The position numbers and the translations under genes are program-made. The notes beneath the pieces are model-generated. The model had not been told where the DNA came from and did no database searches. It worked only from the letters and a program-made list of their open reading frames with translations. Of a DNA stretch of 64,000 nt, positions 38,373-47,626 are shown piece by piece (the stretch's first letter is position 1; every line of letters starts with the position of its first letter). This stretch comes from Ruminococcaceae bacterium UBA1227 (GTDB lineage: Bacteria; Bacillota; Clostridia; Oscillospirales; Acutalibacteraceae): positions 24,860 to 88,859 of the forward strand of contig DBWX01000011.1 of assembly GCA_002309175.1 (NCBI GenBank), given 5' to 3'.

Positions 38373-39089
38373 ATGGAAAAGATTAACTACAAGCTTGAGG
38401 TATTTGAAGGCCCCATGGACCTGCTCTTAAGCCTCATCACCAAGCATAAGCTTGACATTATGGACATCCCCATCGTCACTCTCGTTGACCAGTACACGGA
38501 GTACGTGAGGGCAATGCAGGAGTCAGACATGGAAGTCGCCTCCGAGTTCCTCGAGATGGCCGCAAGACTCGTCTACATCAAGACGGTGTCGCTGCTGCCT
38601 AAACACGAGGAGGCGGAACAGCTCAAAGCCGAGCTCCAGGGCGAGCTCCTCGAGTACCGAGACTGCCAGCTCATGGCAGGCAAACTTGCGGACGAGGCCA
38701 AAGGCTTTGACTTCATCGGCAGAAAGGCCGATGTCATAGACAGGGACACCACATACAGGTTGTTCCATGAGCCGGATGAACTTTTCAGGGCTTATATCTC
38801 AGCCCTCGGCAAAGGCGCCAGGAAACTGCCGCCCCCGGCTTCATCATTTACCGCAATCGTATCGAAGAAGATCGTATCCGTATCTTCCAAGATTGTCTTT
38901 ATACTTCGCCGCGCGCTCAAGGGCGGCAACCTGAGTTTCAGGTCGCTTATTGAGGCCTCTGAGTCCCGCTCGGACATGGTCGCGACCTTCCTCGCGGTCC
39001 TCGAACTCCTCAAGGCCGGCCGTATGACCGCGCAGGGCGAGGGCGACGATATGAAATTCACACTTAACAACGAGAAGAACGGGAGTTGA
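38373..39089 (+). CDS. scpA: Segregation and condensation protein A
   Basis: ScpA is the kleisin that bridges SMC heads in chromosome condensation. The 238-aa protein opens with YKLEVFEGPMDLLLSLITKHKLDI (a hallmark), continues with SEFLEMAARLVYIKTVSLLP and ends with a winged-helix region, ATFLAVLELLKAGRMTAQ. It lies just upstream of scpB, its partner. The smc gene is not in the window. Confidence 0.95.
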   Translation: MEKINYKLEVFEGPMDLLLSLITKHKLDIMDIPIVTLVDQYTEYVRAMQESDMEVASEFLEMAARLVYIKTVSLLPKHEEAEQLKAELQGELLEYRDCQLMAGKLADEAKGFDFIGRKADVIDRDTTYRLFHEPDELFRAYISALGKGARKLPPPASSFTAIVSKKIVSVSSKIVFILRRALKGGNLSFRSLIEASESRSDMVATFLAVLELLKAGRMTAQGEGDDMKFTLNNEKNGS

Positions 39090-39094
39090 GAAAC

Positions 39095-39652
39095 TTGAAC
39101 GCTAAGACACTGCAGGCAAGCGTGGAGGCCATTCTCTTCGCAGCCGGCGATCCGGTGCCCGTATCCCGTCTCTCAAGCGCACTCGAGATAGAACCCGAAC
39201 TTGCCGAACAGGTCCTTCTAAACCTGAAGGCCGAGTATGACGAACGCGACGGAGGAATCTGTATCCTCCACCTCGGCGACAAGTTCCAGATGTGCACGCG
39301 CACCGAGTTCTCTGAAGAGGTCCGTCGCGTCCTCGAGATGCGCCGCAACGTGCCCCTCTCGCAGGCTGCCTTTGAAGTCCTTGCGGTTGTGGCATACAAC
39401 CAGCCCGTGACAAAGTCATTCATCGAACAGGTTCGCGGAGTTGACTGTTCCGGAGTAATTACATCGCTTACCGAAAAAGACCTCATTGAGGAGAAGGGCA
39501 GACTCGATCTCCCCGGCAAGCCGATAGTCTACGGTACAACACCGGCGTTTTTACGCTGTTTTTGTATGGAGTCTCTCGATGAGCTCCCCGCGCTTCCCGG
39601 TTCCGAGGAACCCGAGGCGACAGAGGAGGAGCCCGAAGAGGACACCGAATAA
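39095..39652 (+). CDS. scpB: Segregation and condensation protein B
   Basis: ScpB binds ScpA as a dimer of winged-helix proteins. The family motifs are ASVEAILFAAGDPVPVSRL near the start, then EVLAVVAYNQPVTKSFIEQVRGVDCSGVI, LTEKDLIEEKGRLDLPGKPIVYGTT and FLRCFCMESLDELPALP. Ends in an acidic tail. The TTG at 39095 is preferred because GGGAG (39081-39085) lies nine bases before it; a TTG at 39086 overlaps scpA and abuts that site. Confidence 0.95.
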   Translation: MNAKTLQASVEAILFAAGDPVPVSRLSSALEIEPELAEQVLLNLKAEYDERDGGICILHLGDKFQMCTRTEFSEEVRRVLEMRRNVPLSQAAFEVLAVVAYNQPVTKSFIEQVRGVDCSGVITSLTEKDLIEEKGRLDLPGKPIVYGTTPAFLRCFCMESLDELPALPGSEEPEATEEEPEEDTE

Positions 39653-39699
39653 ATCAGTTCAAAATTATTCAAAATATACACAGGGGGAGGTGTTGATTA

Positions 39700-40713
39700 T
39701 TGGTACTTCTTAAAATCCTCTTTTGGCTTATTTTTATCGTACTTGTGCTTGCGGTACTTATCATCGGATTTGTTCTTTTTGCCCTCTCGGTCAAAATTCA
39801 GCTTATCGGTGACTACGCAGACGAGAAGAAGAGATTCTGGGTCAAGTACGGCATTATTAAGCTGAAAATTTACCCCGAGATGTTCTCCGAAAAGGCCAAG
39901 AGGCGCCGCGCGAAGCTGATGGGTCACATCCGCTCCTGGTTCGGCCCTACGGCAAGAAAGGTCTCAAACAAGGCCAAGGCAAAGGCCACAGAGAAGTTTG
40001 AGGAGACAAAGGAGAAGAAGTCCGCCGAGAAAGATCTGAACACGGCGGTACAGATCCGCGAAGAGGAGAAACGCATCGAAGAGGAGGAGCGCAGGCTGAA
40101 CGAGGAGATCCCTCGCGCACAGGCTTCTTACGAGGCTGCAGTTGAAGCCGAAGAGAAGGGCGAGCCTCTGCCTAATGTCGTTAACCAGGATGAAGTCTCA
40201 AAGATCGAAAGTATCAAGACTTCATGGAAAGCCGCGGATATTCCGGGCACATACGACAAGGTTAAGAGTTTCCTTTCCGGTTTCTCAACCGACTCTATTC
40301 TCGCTCTGATATCTTCACTCGGAAGCGATACCGGCCACACACTCGGCAAGGTCGGAAGAAGAATCGTAATCAAACGTTTTAATGTGGGACTTGTAGTCAG
40401 CGGAAAGGATGCCGCTTCGACAGCATTAAAGTACGGCCGCATAGCCGCAGTTGCCTATCCGTCACTCGGAAGGATTATGAACAGTCTTAATACGAAAGAT
40501 GTCAGTCTCGATATGACGCCTGACTATCTCGCGAAGAAAGACAGCGGCGAAATCCATGTGACCGTGGCCTTCCGTCCTCTGTTCCTGTTCACACCGTTTA
40601 TCGGTCTCGTACCGAGACTCGGAAAAGACGGTTTCAAGTTCTACAGGGACTACAGCAAGACAAAGAAAGTCAAGTCGAAAAACGCCTCGCAGGCAGGCTC
40701 TGCAGTGGCTTAA
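39700..40713 (+). CDS. DUF2953 membrane protein, YtfI-like
   Basis: The 337-aa protein has an N-terminal membrane helix (ILFWLIFIVLVLAVLIIGFVLFAL), a central charged coiled coil (REEEKRIEEEERRLNEEIPRA), and the DUF2953 domain with VGRRIVIKRFNVGLVVSGKDAASTALKYGRIAAVAYP. This is the upstream partner of GerW/YtfJ in spore formers; its role is unclear. The TTG start lies ten bases after GGGGGAGG. The coiled coil is longer than I recall for YtfI. Confidence 0.82.
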   Translation: MVLLKILFWLIFIVLVLAVLIIGFVLFALSVKIQLIGDYADEKKRFWVKYGIIKLKIYPEMFSEKAKRRRAKLMGHIRSWFGPTARKVSNKAKAKATEKFEETKEKKSAEKDLNTAVQIREEEKRIEEEERRLNEEIPRAQASYEAAVEAEEKGEPLPNVVNQDEVSKIESIKTSWKAADIPGTYDKVKSFLSGFSTDSILALISSLGSDTGHTLGKVGRRIVIKRFNVGLVVSGKDAASTALKYGRIAAVAYPSLGRIMNSLNTKDVSLDMTPDYLAKKDSGEIHVTVAFRPLFLFTPFIGLVPRLGKDGFKFYRDYSKTKKVKSKNASQAGSAVA

Positions 40714-40753
40714 GATAACAACCAATCAATTAAAATAAACTGAGGTGCTTAAA

Positions 40754-41116
40754 ATGAAAGAAACAGCAACAGCAGGAATGCTCCAGACAACAATCGAGAA
40801 AGTAAAGGACATGATTGATGTCTCCACAATCATCGGCGATCCCGTTTACACTGAGTCGGGTCTTACAATCATCCCCGTTTCAAAGGTAACATACGGCTTC
40901 GCAAGCGGCGGCACAGACTTCCCTTCAAAGAACAGGGAACTCTTCGGCGGCGCAGGCGGTGCAGGCGTCACAATCACTCCTGTTGCATTCCTTCTCATCC
41001 AGAACGGCCAGGTAACTCTTAAGCATATCACTGCTTATGACAACGCCGCTGAGAGAATGGTTAACCTTATGCCCGAGATGTTCGACAAGGTAACCGGCCT
41101 CATCAAGAAAAACTGA
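40754..41116 (+). CDS. GerW family sporulation protein, YtfJ-like
   Basis: The 120-aa protein has the GerW pattern VKDMIDVSTIIGDPVYTESGLTIIPVSKV, then GFASGG and GAGGAGVTITPVAFLLIQNGQV. Bacillus GerW is needed for germination responses of spores. Such genes are also kept in Clostridia that seldom sporulate, so it is only weak evidence for sporulation. The ATG at 40754 follows GAGGTG; an upstream in-frame GTG sits inside that ribosome site. Confidence 0.93.
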   Translation: MKETATAGMLQTTIEKVKDMIDVSTIIGDPVYTESGLTIIPVSKVTYGFASGGTDFPSKNRELFGGAGGAGVTITPVAFLLIQNGQVTLKHITAYDNAAERMVNLMPEMFDKVTGLIKKN

Positions 41117-41134
41117 TTGAAATGCTGAATAATA

Positions 41135-41159
41135 GCGGGGCTGACCGGGTCGGCCCCGC
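41135..41159 (+). terminator. GC-rich intergenic hairpin between gerW and rluB
   Basis: GCGGGGCTGAC, loop CGG, GTCGGCCCCGC, an 11-bp stem. It lacks a T-run, so it may stabilise or process the mRNA, or terminate weakly, rather than act as a full rho-independent terminator. Confidence 0.5.
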
Positions 41160-41202
41160 ATTAGTCGTATATTGAGGGTACTTGAAAGAGGGGTTTTTCT
41201 GC

Positions 41203-41931
41203 GTGTCTGACGATAAAATAAGACTCCAGAAGTACATGGCGGACTGCGGCATAGCAAGCCGCAGGAAATCGGAGGAACTCATAGCCTCCGGCAAGGTGAA
41301 GGTCAACGGAAAGGTCGCTTCAATCGGCGACAAGGTTGACCCGAAAAAAGACAAGGTTTCGGTAGAGGGGCAGGCTGTCCATGCCGAGACTGAGTTTCGC
41401 TATATCATGCTCAACAAACCCCGCGGATTCATTACGACGATGAGCGACGAGCGCGGCCGCAAGTGTGTGGCCGAACTTGTCTCCGATGTCGGCGTGCGGG
41501 TCTTTCCGGTCGGACGTCTCGACAAGGACTCGGAAGGGCTTTTGCTCCTGACGAATGACGGAGAGTTCGCGAACAATCTGACGCACCCCTCAAAGCATGT
41601 TCCGAAGACCTACAGAGTTACCGTCCGACCGGCCATAAACGAGGAGATACTGAATCACCTCATGACCGGTATCATGATTGACGGCAGGACAACTCTGCCC
41701 GCGCAGGTTAAGGTCCTGACACAGGAACCGGACCGCGTGGTGCTTGAGATAGTCATCTGTGAGGGCAGGAACAGGCAGATAAGAAAGATGTGCGAAGCGG
41801 AGGGCCTTACCGTCGCGCGCCTTAAGCGCACGGCCGTAGGTCCGGTAAAGCTCGGCATGCTCAAACAGGGCGCCTGGCGCGACCTGACTCCGCAGGAGCT
41901 GAAATCCCTTCGCAACGCAAGGAGAAAGTAA
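41203..41931 (+). CDS. rluB: 23S/16S rRNA pseudouridine synthase, RluB/RsuA type
   Basis: The 242-aa enzyme has an N-terminal S4 RNA-binding domain (IRLQKYMADCGIASRRKSEELIASGKVKVNG) and the RsuA/RluB catalytic region with VFPVGRLDKDSEGLLLLTNDGEFANNLTHP (catalytic Asp in GRLD). It ends EGRNRQIRKMCEAEGLTVARLKR, typical of RluB. GTG at 41203 is chosen for the AGAGGGG nine bases before it. It ends the scpAB-gerW group. Confidence 0.93.
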   Translation: MSDDKIRLQKYMADCGIASRRKSEELIASGKVKVNGKVASIGDKVDPKKDKVSVEGQAVHAETEFRYIMLNKPRGFITTMSDERGRKCVAELVSDVGVRVFPVGRLDKDSEGLLLLTNDGEFANNLTHPSKHVPKTYRVTVRPAINEEILNHLMTGIMIDGRTTLPAQVKVLTQEPDRVVLEIVICEGRNRQIRKMCEAEGLTVARLKRTAVGPVKLGMLKQGAWRDLTPQELKSLRNARRK

Positions 41932-41932
41932 T

Positions 41933-42811
41933 ATGACAAGAAGCATGACAGGCTTCGGTCGCGCTCAGCGTGACACGGAGAATCTCTTTGTCTCCGTTGA
42001 ACTCAAGAGCGTGAACCACAGGTATTTTGAACTTTACTCACGCGTGCCGAGAGCATACGGTTTCCTTGATGAGAAGATTAAGTCATATCTCCAGAACCGT
42101 GTTGCCAGGGGCAAGATAGAATGCAATGTCGTAATTGAGACTTCGGATTCCGATTACGCTCAGGTGCGTGTAAATCATTCACTTGCTGAGGCCTACATCG
42201 CAGCGCTGAACGAGCTTGAGGAGAAGTACAACATAAAGAACGATGTGTCCGTCACGTCGCTCTCGCGCTTCCCTGACGTGCTCTCCGTTCACAAGAGCGA
42301 GGCTGATGAGGACGCCATATGGGAGGCAGTGAAAGAGGTGCTCGAAACCGCGACGGACAACTTTGTCGCGATGCGCGAGCGCGAGGGTGAGAAACTCCGC
42401 GAGGATATCTGCTCACGCGCTGACACCATCCTTGAGAAGGTGGCCTTCGTTGAGGCGCGCTCGCCCGAGACGGTGAAAGAGTACAACGAGAAGATGAAAC
42501 AGCGTATCCGCGAACTCATAGATGACGCCACGGTCGACGATCAGAGGCTTCTTCAGGAGGCTGCAATCTTTGCCGACAAGGTGGCCGTTGATGAGGAGAC
42601 GGTGCGTCTGAGAAGCCATATAGAGCAGCTTAAGGCCATGTTCGATGAGACTGAGGCCATAGGCAAGAAGATGGACTTCCTCGTTCAGGAAATAAACCGT
42701 GAGGCCAACACCATAGGCTCCAAGGCCGCTGATTTTGAAATCGGAAAGACGGTAGTGGAGATAAAGGCAGAGGTCGAAAAGATAAGGGAACAGGTACAGA
42801 ACATAGAGTAG
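41933..42811 (+). CDS. YicC family endoribonuclease-like protein
   Basis: The 292-aa protein has the family opening TRSMTGFGRA and ELKSVNHRYFELYSRVPR, and the closing GKKMDFLVQEINREANTIGSKAADFEIGKTVVEIKAEVEKIREQVQNIE (in part). YicC proteins were recently shown to be RNA endonucleases in enterobacteria. In Bacillota it commonly precedes remA-gmk-rpoZ-priA, as it does here. It starts two bases after the rluB stop, so this growth operon may be read on from rluB. Confidence 0.92.
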   Translation: MTRSMTGFGRAQRDTENLFVSVELKSVNHRYFELYSRVPRAYGFLDEKIKSYLQNRVARGKIECNVVIETSDSDYAQVRVNHSLAEAYIAALNELEEKYNIKNDVSVTSLSRFPDVLSVHKSEADEDAIWEAVKEVLETATDNFVAMREREGEKLREDICSRADTILEKVAFVEARSPETVKEYNEKMKQRIRELIDDATVDDQRLLQEAAIFADKVAVDEETVRLRSHIEQLKAMFDETEAIGKKMDFLVQEINREANTIGSKAADFEIGKTVVEIKAEVEKIREQVQNIE

Positions 42812-42822
42812 GACGAAGGCTC

Positions 42823-43077
42823 ATGAAACTTGTTAACATAGGTTTTGGAAACTGTGTGAATGCGGACCGCATAATCGCTCTTTTAAGTCCGGATTCCGCG
42901 CCTGTAAAACGAATAATAGGTGACTGCAAGGAGAAGGGTACCCTCATCGATGCCTCACAGGGCAGGAAGACGAGGACAGTGCTCATCATGGACAACGACG
43001 AGGTTGTCCTCTCATACCTTCAGCCCGAGACTCTTACACAGAGAATTAACGGCGAGGAGGCAGAGGAGAATGAGTAA
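42823..43077 (+). CDS. remA: DUF370/RemA family regulator
   Basis: The 84-aa protein has the RemA pattern KLVNIGFGNCVNADRIIALLSPDSAPVKRII, DCKEKGTLIDASQGRKTRTVLIMDN and VVLSYLQPETL. In Bacillus RemA is a DNA-binding activator of matrix genes; across Bacillota it sits next to gmk. Since this window also carries a SipW/TasA-like cluster, a RemA link to it is possible but unsupported by any seen binding site. It overlaps gmk by eight bases. Confidence 0.93.
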   Translation: MKLVNIGFGNCVNADRIIALLSPDSAPVKRIIGDCKEKGTLIDASQGRKTRTVLIMDNDEVVLSYLQPETLTQRINGEEAEENE

Positions 43078-43777
43078 TGTCGGAGGTTTCCTTCTGATCT
43101 TCTCCGGACCTTCGGGCTCCGGTAAGGACACCATCCTGCACAAGATAATGGAGCGCGACGACAAGACCGTCGTTTCTGTCTCCATGACCACCCGTGCCCC
43201 GCGCGAGGGAGAGCAGGACGGCAAGGACTATTATTTCGTGACCAAAGAGGAATTTGAAGAGCATATCAAAAACGGCGATATGCTCGAGTGGGCCCGCTAC
43301 GGTGAGAACTATTACGGCACCCCCAAAGCACCGATCCTGAACTGGATTAACGAGGGCAAGACGGTGGTTCTCGAAATAGAGGTCCAGGGCGCTGACAAGA
43401 TCAGGGAGCAGTTCCCCGATGTGCGTTCGATGTTCCTTATGCCGCCGTCACTCCACGTCCTTGAAAAGCGCCTCCGTGACAGAAAGACAAACACGGAGGA
43501 GGACATAAAAAGGCGACTGGAGACGGCCAAGGAGGAAATAGGCCGCGCCAACGACTATGACTATATTATTGTGAACAACCGGCTGGAAGATGCAGTAGAG
43601 GACGCCATGGAAATCATTCTTCGTCACAGGCGTCATCTGCGTGAAAATGACAGCGGAGACGAGTTCTACTACGGATACCAGTACAAGGATGAAGTAGAAT
43701 ACATAAACGAGGTGGCGCGTGTGCTGCCGCCCGTGGAAGACTTTTCGGAAAGAGGTTTAAAAGATGGCAGAGAATAA
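43070..43777 (+). CDS. gmk: Guanylate kinase
   Basis: Gmk phosphorylates GMP/dGMP. The protein has the P-loop SGPSGSGKDT, VSMTTRAPREGEQDGKDYYFV (GMP binding), EWARYGENYYGTPKA, LEIEVQGADKIRE and RLRDRKTNTEEDIKRRL. It is 235 aa, about 30 longer than usual, the extra being an acidic tail after IILRHRRHLRE. The ATG at 43070 follows AGAGGAG. It overlaps rpoZ by 14 bases. Confidence 0.95.
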   Translation: MSNVGGFLLIFSGPSGSGKDTILHKIMERDDKTVVSVSMTTRAPREGEQDGKDYYFVTKEEFEEHIKNGDMLEWARYGENYYGTPKAPILNWINEGKTVVLEIEVQGADKIREQFPDVRSMFLMPPSLHVLEKRLRDRKTNTEEDIKRRLETAKEEIGRANDYDYIIVNNRLEDAVEDAMEIILRHRRHLRENDSGDEFYYGYQYKDEVEYINEVARVLPPVEDFSERGLKDGRE

Positions 43778-44000
43778 GAGATTCAATCCCGATCTTCGTG
43801 AGATCCTTCATGACGGTGAGGCTCACCAGATAAGCCGTTATTCACTTGTAACGGCGACAGCCAAGCTCGCGAGAGAGATCAGCGACAAGGCTGCCGAGGA
43901 GCACGAGATTGTAATGGAGAAGCCCGTATCAACGGCTCTCGATAAACTTCTCTCAGGCGAATACGTAATTGAGGAACCTGAGGAGATCAAAGACCTTTAA
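43764..44000 (+). CDS. rpoZ: RNA polymerase omega subunit
   Basis: The 78-aa protein has the omega fold: ISRYSLVTATAKLAREIS, then PVSTALDKLLSGEYVIEEP. Omega assists beta-prime assembly and, in some bacteria, binds ppGpp. Its place between gmk and priA is standard. Confidence 0.88.
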   Translation: MAENKRFNPDLREILHDGEAHQISRYSLVTATAKLAREISDKAAEEHEIVMEKPVSTALDKLLSGEYVIEEPEEIKDL

Positions 44001-44014
44001 GGAGGAGACAGGGC

Positions 44015-46213
44015 ATGACTGTAGCGCGCGTCGCCGTGCAGAATGCGGCTTATCATTTCGATGAGCTTTACAGTTATGCCGTGCCCGAGGGAAAGAACGT
44101 ACAGGTCGGCTGTCGTGTCATGGTGCCGTTCGGCAGGGGTGACACGGCACGGCAGGCAGTGGTCATCGAAATGACAAGCGAAGACGAGGGGGACACACCG
44201 CTCAAGAACCTGGGTGCCGTCCTCGATGAGACACCGCTTTTTGACGAGAAGATGATCCGTCTTGCGCTCTTCATGAAAGAGCGCACATTCTGCACTGTCT
44301 ACGACGCGCTTCGTACAATGCTTCCCGGACTCTCACACAAACCCTCTGATGCCACCGTGAAGATGGCGAGGCTCACGGGTGAGGAACTTCCTAAATACAC
44401 CGACAAACAGCAGGCTGTAATTGACTGCCTGAAGGGCACTACAGGTGAAATTTCCGTCAAGGAGATTCTCTACTTTACCGGTGTCTCCGCAGCGGTTGTC
44501 GACAACCTGAGAAAACGCGGTGTAATCGAATACTACGAGAAGGAGGTCTTCCGCCGCCCCTATGAGGAAGAGGTGACGGAGACTGAGAGAGTAAAACTCT
44601 CAAAGAGCCAGAAGAACGCCTTTGACAACATGATGAACATGTTTGAGAACGGTGGCGGCACGAGCCTTCTCTACGGTGTCACCGGAAGCGGCAAGACCCA
44701 GGTGTATCTGCGCCTCATAGACGAGGTGGAGAAGACCGGACGCGGAATAATCGTCATGGTCCCCGAAATCTCCCTGACACCCCAGACACTCAGTATTTTC
44801 CACAGGCGCTATGGCGACAAAGTGGCCGTATTCCACAGCGCGCTCTCTGACGGAGAGCGCCTTGATGAGTGGAAACGGGTCAGAAAAGGACTTGCGAAAA
44901 TCGTCGTAGGTACGCGGTCTGCCGTTTTTGCGCCATTTGAAAAACTCGGCCTCGTCATAATAGACGAGGAGCAGGAGCACACATACAAGTCCGAGCAGAG
45001 CCCGCGCTACCACGCGAGAGACATAGCGAAATACCGCTGCGCCGAGGACGGTGCTCTCCTCGTGCTCGCTTCCGCGACGCCGAGTCTCGAGACATATACT
45101 CTTGCCAAAAACGGCAAGTACGCCTTAAGCGTTTTAACGGACAGGTACGGCTCTGCCGAACTGCCGACGGTAGAGACCGTCGACATGTGCCGCGAGCGCT
45201 TTGACGGCAACAAGAGCGAGATAAGCAGAACGCTTCTCTCGGCCCTCGTAAAGAACTTTGAGGAAGGACATCAGTCAATCGTCCTGCTCAATCGCCGCGG
45301 CTACCACACATACGCCGCGTGTGACTCATGCGGCGAGGTAATGATGTGCCCGAACTGCAGCATAGGACTGACATACCACCGTCATTCCGGCCGCCTCATG
45401 TGCCACTATTGCGGCTACAGTGTCCCGTTTACCACGGTCTGTCCCTCCTGCGGGGCAAACGACGTCCGTTATACGGGAGCCGGCACACAGCGCTTTGAGG
45501 AGGAGATAGACAGGCTTCTGCCTGATGCCCGCATTCTGCGAATGGATGCCGACACAACCCTTCAGAAGCACTCATACGACGAGAAACTCGCGGCTTTCAG
45601 AAACCACGAGTATGACGTGATGATAGGCACGCAGATGGTCGCCAAAGGCCTTGACTTTGAAAATGTCACCTTAGTCGGCGTCCTCTCTGCGGACCAGCAG
45701 CTCTACAATGACGACTACAAGTCGATGGAGACTACATTTGACCTACTCACACAGGTCATAGGCAGGGCCGGAAGGGGCAAGTACCCGGGTCGCGCCATCA
45801 TCCAGACAATAAAGCCGCAAAACGACGTAATTATACTTGCGACGCGCCAGGATTTCGATGCCTTCTACAACACCGAAATCACCATGCGAAAGGCCTGTGT
45901 CTTCCCGCCGTTTTGCAACCTCTGCTTCATAAGTTTCCAGGGAGCAAAGGAGGAGAGAGTGCTTAAAGCGGGCACGAATTTCCTGAAAAACATAGAGAAG
46001 AAAGTTAAGACGGACGAGTACAAAGATTTAAAACTCATCTGCCTCGGCCCCATGCCGGAGCGCGTGGTCAAGGTCTCAAACAAGTACAGATACCGTCTCA
46101 CCATAAAGTGTAAAAACAATGCGCATTTTCGCCGTTTTCTCTCGGAACTCCTGATGGATTTCGCGAGGGATAAAGAAAATTCCGGCGTAAACGCAATTCC
46201 CGATATCATATGA
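44015..46213 (+). CDS. priA: Primosomal helicase PriA
   Basis: PriA restarts stalled replication forks. The 732-aa protein has the N-terminal fork-binding domain (VGCRVMVPFGRGDT), the helicase Walker A LLYGVTGSGKTQVYLRL, DEEQEHTYKSEQSPRYHARD (DEEH-type as DEEQ), SATPSLETY, and the zinc clusters CDSCGEVMMCPNCS and CHYCGYSV..CPSCG. ARQ FDAFY-like ARQDFDAFY and the C-terminal domain follow. Walker B reads DEEQ where DEEH is usual, a mild change. Follows rpoZ by 14 bases. Confidence 0.96.
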   Translation: MTVARVAVQNAAYHFDELYSYAVPEGKNVQVGCRVMVPFGRGDTARQAVVIEMTSEDEGDTPLKNLGAVLDETPLFDEKMIRLALFMKERTFCTVYDALRTMLPGLSHKPSDATVKMARLTGEELPKYTDKQQAVIDCLKGTTGEISVKEILYFTGVSAAVVDNLRKRGVIEYYEKEVFRRPYEEEVTETERVKLSKSQKNAFDNMMNMFENGGGTSLLYGVTGSGKTQVYLRLIDEVEKTGRGIIVMVPEISLTPQTLSIFHRRYGDKVAVFHSALSDGERLDEWKRVRKGLAKIVVGTRSAVFAPFEKLGLVIIDEEQEHTYKSEQSPRYHARDIAKYRCAEDGALLVLASATPSLETYTLAKNGKYALSVLTDRYGSAELPTVETVDMCRERFDGNKSEISRTLLSALVKNFEEGHQSIVLLNRRGYHTYAACDSCGEVMMCPNCSIGLTYHRHSGRLMCHYCGYSVPFTTVCPSCGANDVRYTGAGTQRFEEEIDRLLPDARILRMDADTTLQKHSYDEKLAAFRNHEYDVMIGTQMVAKGLDFENVTLVGVLSADQQLYNDDYKSMETTFDLLTQVIGRAGRGKYPGRAIIQTIKPQNDVIILATRQDFDAFYNTEITMRKACVFPPFCNLCFISFQGAKEERVLKAGTNFLKNIEKKVKTDEYKDLKLICLGPMPERVVKVSNKYRYRLTIKCKNNAHFRRFLSELLMDFARDKENSGVNAIPDII

Positions 46214-46223
46214 GGTAAGAATA

Positions 46224-46706
46224 ATGGCATTGAGAAAAATCGTTACGAAAGAGGACCCCATACTCAAGAAGAAATGCAGACCTGTCGAGAAGTTCGACGA
46301 CCGTCTTCACATGCTTCTTGATGACATGGCGGAGACCATGTATGCCGCTGACGGCGTAGGTCTTGCCGCGCCGCAGGTAGGCATGCTCAGAAGGGTTGTC
46401 GTGATGGACATAGGCGAGGGTCTTCTTGAACTCGTAAATCCCGAAATAATCGAAAGGGAAGGAGAACAGTGCGCCGAAGAGGGCTGCCTCTCCATACCCG
46501 GAGAATACTATGAGACCATCCGTCCCGCATACGTTAAAGTGAAGGCGCAGGACAGGAACGGCGAGTGGCATGAGTACGAGGGAGAAGAGCTTAAGGCACG
46601 TTGTTTCTGCCATGAACTCGACCACCTCGACGGAGTGCTTTTCACCGAGCGTTTAAACCCGAATCCGACCCCGAAAGAGGAGCCGAAACCGGCTGAGGAA
46701 AAGTAA
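46224..46706 (+). CDS. def: Peptide deformylase
   Basis: Def removes the formyl group from new proteins. The 160-aa enzyme has the three motifs GVGLAAPQVG, EGCLSIPG and HELDHLDGVLF with its metal-binding Cys and two His. Its stop overlaps the fmt start by one base, and the pair acts at opposite ends of the formyl-Met cycle. Confidence 0.97.
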   Translation: MALRKIVTKEDPILKKKCRPVEKFDDRLHMLLDDMAETMYAADGVGLAAPQVGMLRRVVVMDIGEGLLELVNPEIIEREGEQCAEEGCLSIPGEYYETIRPAYVKVKAQDRNGEWHEYEGEELKARCFCHELDHLDGVLFTERLNPNPTPKEEPKPAEEK

Positions 46707-47626
46707 TGAGAGTAGTTTTCATGGGCACCCCTGACTTTGCCGTCCCGATTCTTGAGAGGCTGGCGGCGAAGCATGAAGTGGCAGGGGTATTCCCCCAGCC
46801 TGACAAGCCGAAGGGCAGGCATATGACCCTGACCCCTTCAGATGTCAAGGTGAAGGCGGAAGAACTGAAAATTCCCGTTTTTCAGCCCGAGAGTTTAAAG
46901 CACGGCGAGGCCATGCCCGTACTCGAGGACCTGAAACCGGATGTCATAGTCGTTGCCGCATACGGACAGATTCTTAAAAGCGATGTCCTGAATTTCCCGA
47001 AATACGGCTGTGTAAACGCCCACGGCTCACTTCTTCCGAAGTACCGCGGAGCAGCGCCCATTCAGCGCGCGGTCATTGACGGCGAGACCGAGACCGGAAT
47101 CACCGCAATGCTAATGGATGAGGGCCTTGACACGGGCGATGTACTGAATGTCAAAACGACAAAAATCGGAGAGAACGAAACCGCCGGAGAGCTCTTTGAC
47201 AGACTTGCGTTACTCGCTGCCGACACCATTGAAGAGACCCTCGAAAACATTGAGGAATTCAGGAAAAGCGCGAAAAAACAGGACGATGAAAAGTCCTGCT
47301 ACGCGAAGATGCTGACCAAGGACGAGTGCCCTATAGACTGGACAAAAACCGCGCAGGAAATTCATAATCAGGTGCGCGGTCTTAATCCCTGGCCGACAGC
47401 CACGACAACGCTTGACGGCGCAACTTTCAAGGTCCACACAACAAGAAAAACAGACAACAGAACCACCGAAAAACCCGGTACGATAAGAACTGAAAAAGAC
47501 AGACTCTTTGTCGCAACGGGAGACAATAAAGAAATAGAAATAACTGAAATTCAACCCCAAAACGGCAGGAGAATGAGCGCGGAGGCGTATCTTCTCGGCC
47601 ACACACTGGAAGGAGTGTTCGAATAA
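46706..47626 (+). CDS. fmt: Methionyl-tRNA formyltransferase
   Basis: Fmt formylates initiator Met-tRNA from 10-formyl-THF. The 306-aa protein shows FMGTPDFAVPILERL, VVAAYGQIL, the catalytic NAHGSLLPKYRGAAPIQRAVIDG and MDEGLDTGDVL, and a C-terminal OB-like domain. TAATG overlaps with def upstream, and the next gene starts on its last base. Confidence 0.97.
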   Translation: MRVVFMGTPDFAVPILERLAAKHEVAGVFPQPDKPKGRHMTLTPSDVKVKAEELKIPVFQPESLKHGEAMPVLEDLKPDVIVVAAYGQILKSDVLNFPKYGCVNAHGSLLPKYRGAAPIQRAVIDGETETGITAMLMDEGLDTGDVLNVKTTKIGENETAGELFDRLALLAADTIEETLENIEEFRKSAKKQDDEKSCYAKMLTKDECPIDWTKTAQEIHNQVRGLNPWPTATTTLDGATFKVHTTRKTDNRTTEKPGTIRTEKDRLFVATGDNKEIEITEIQPQNGRRMSAEAYLLGHTLEGVFE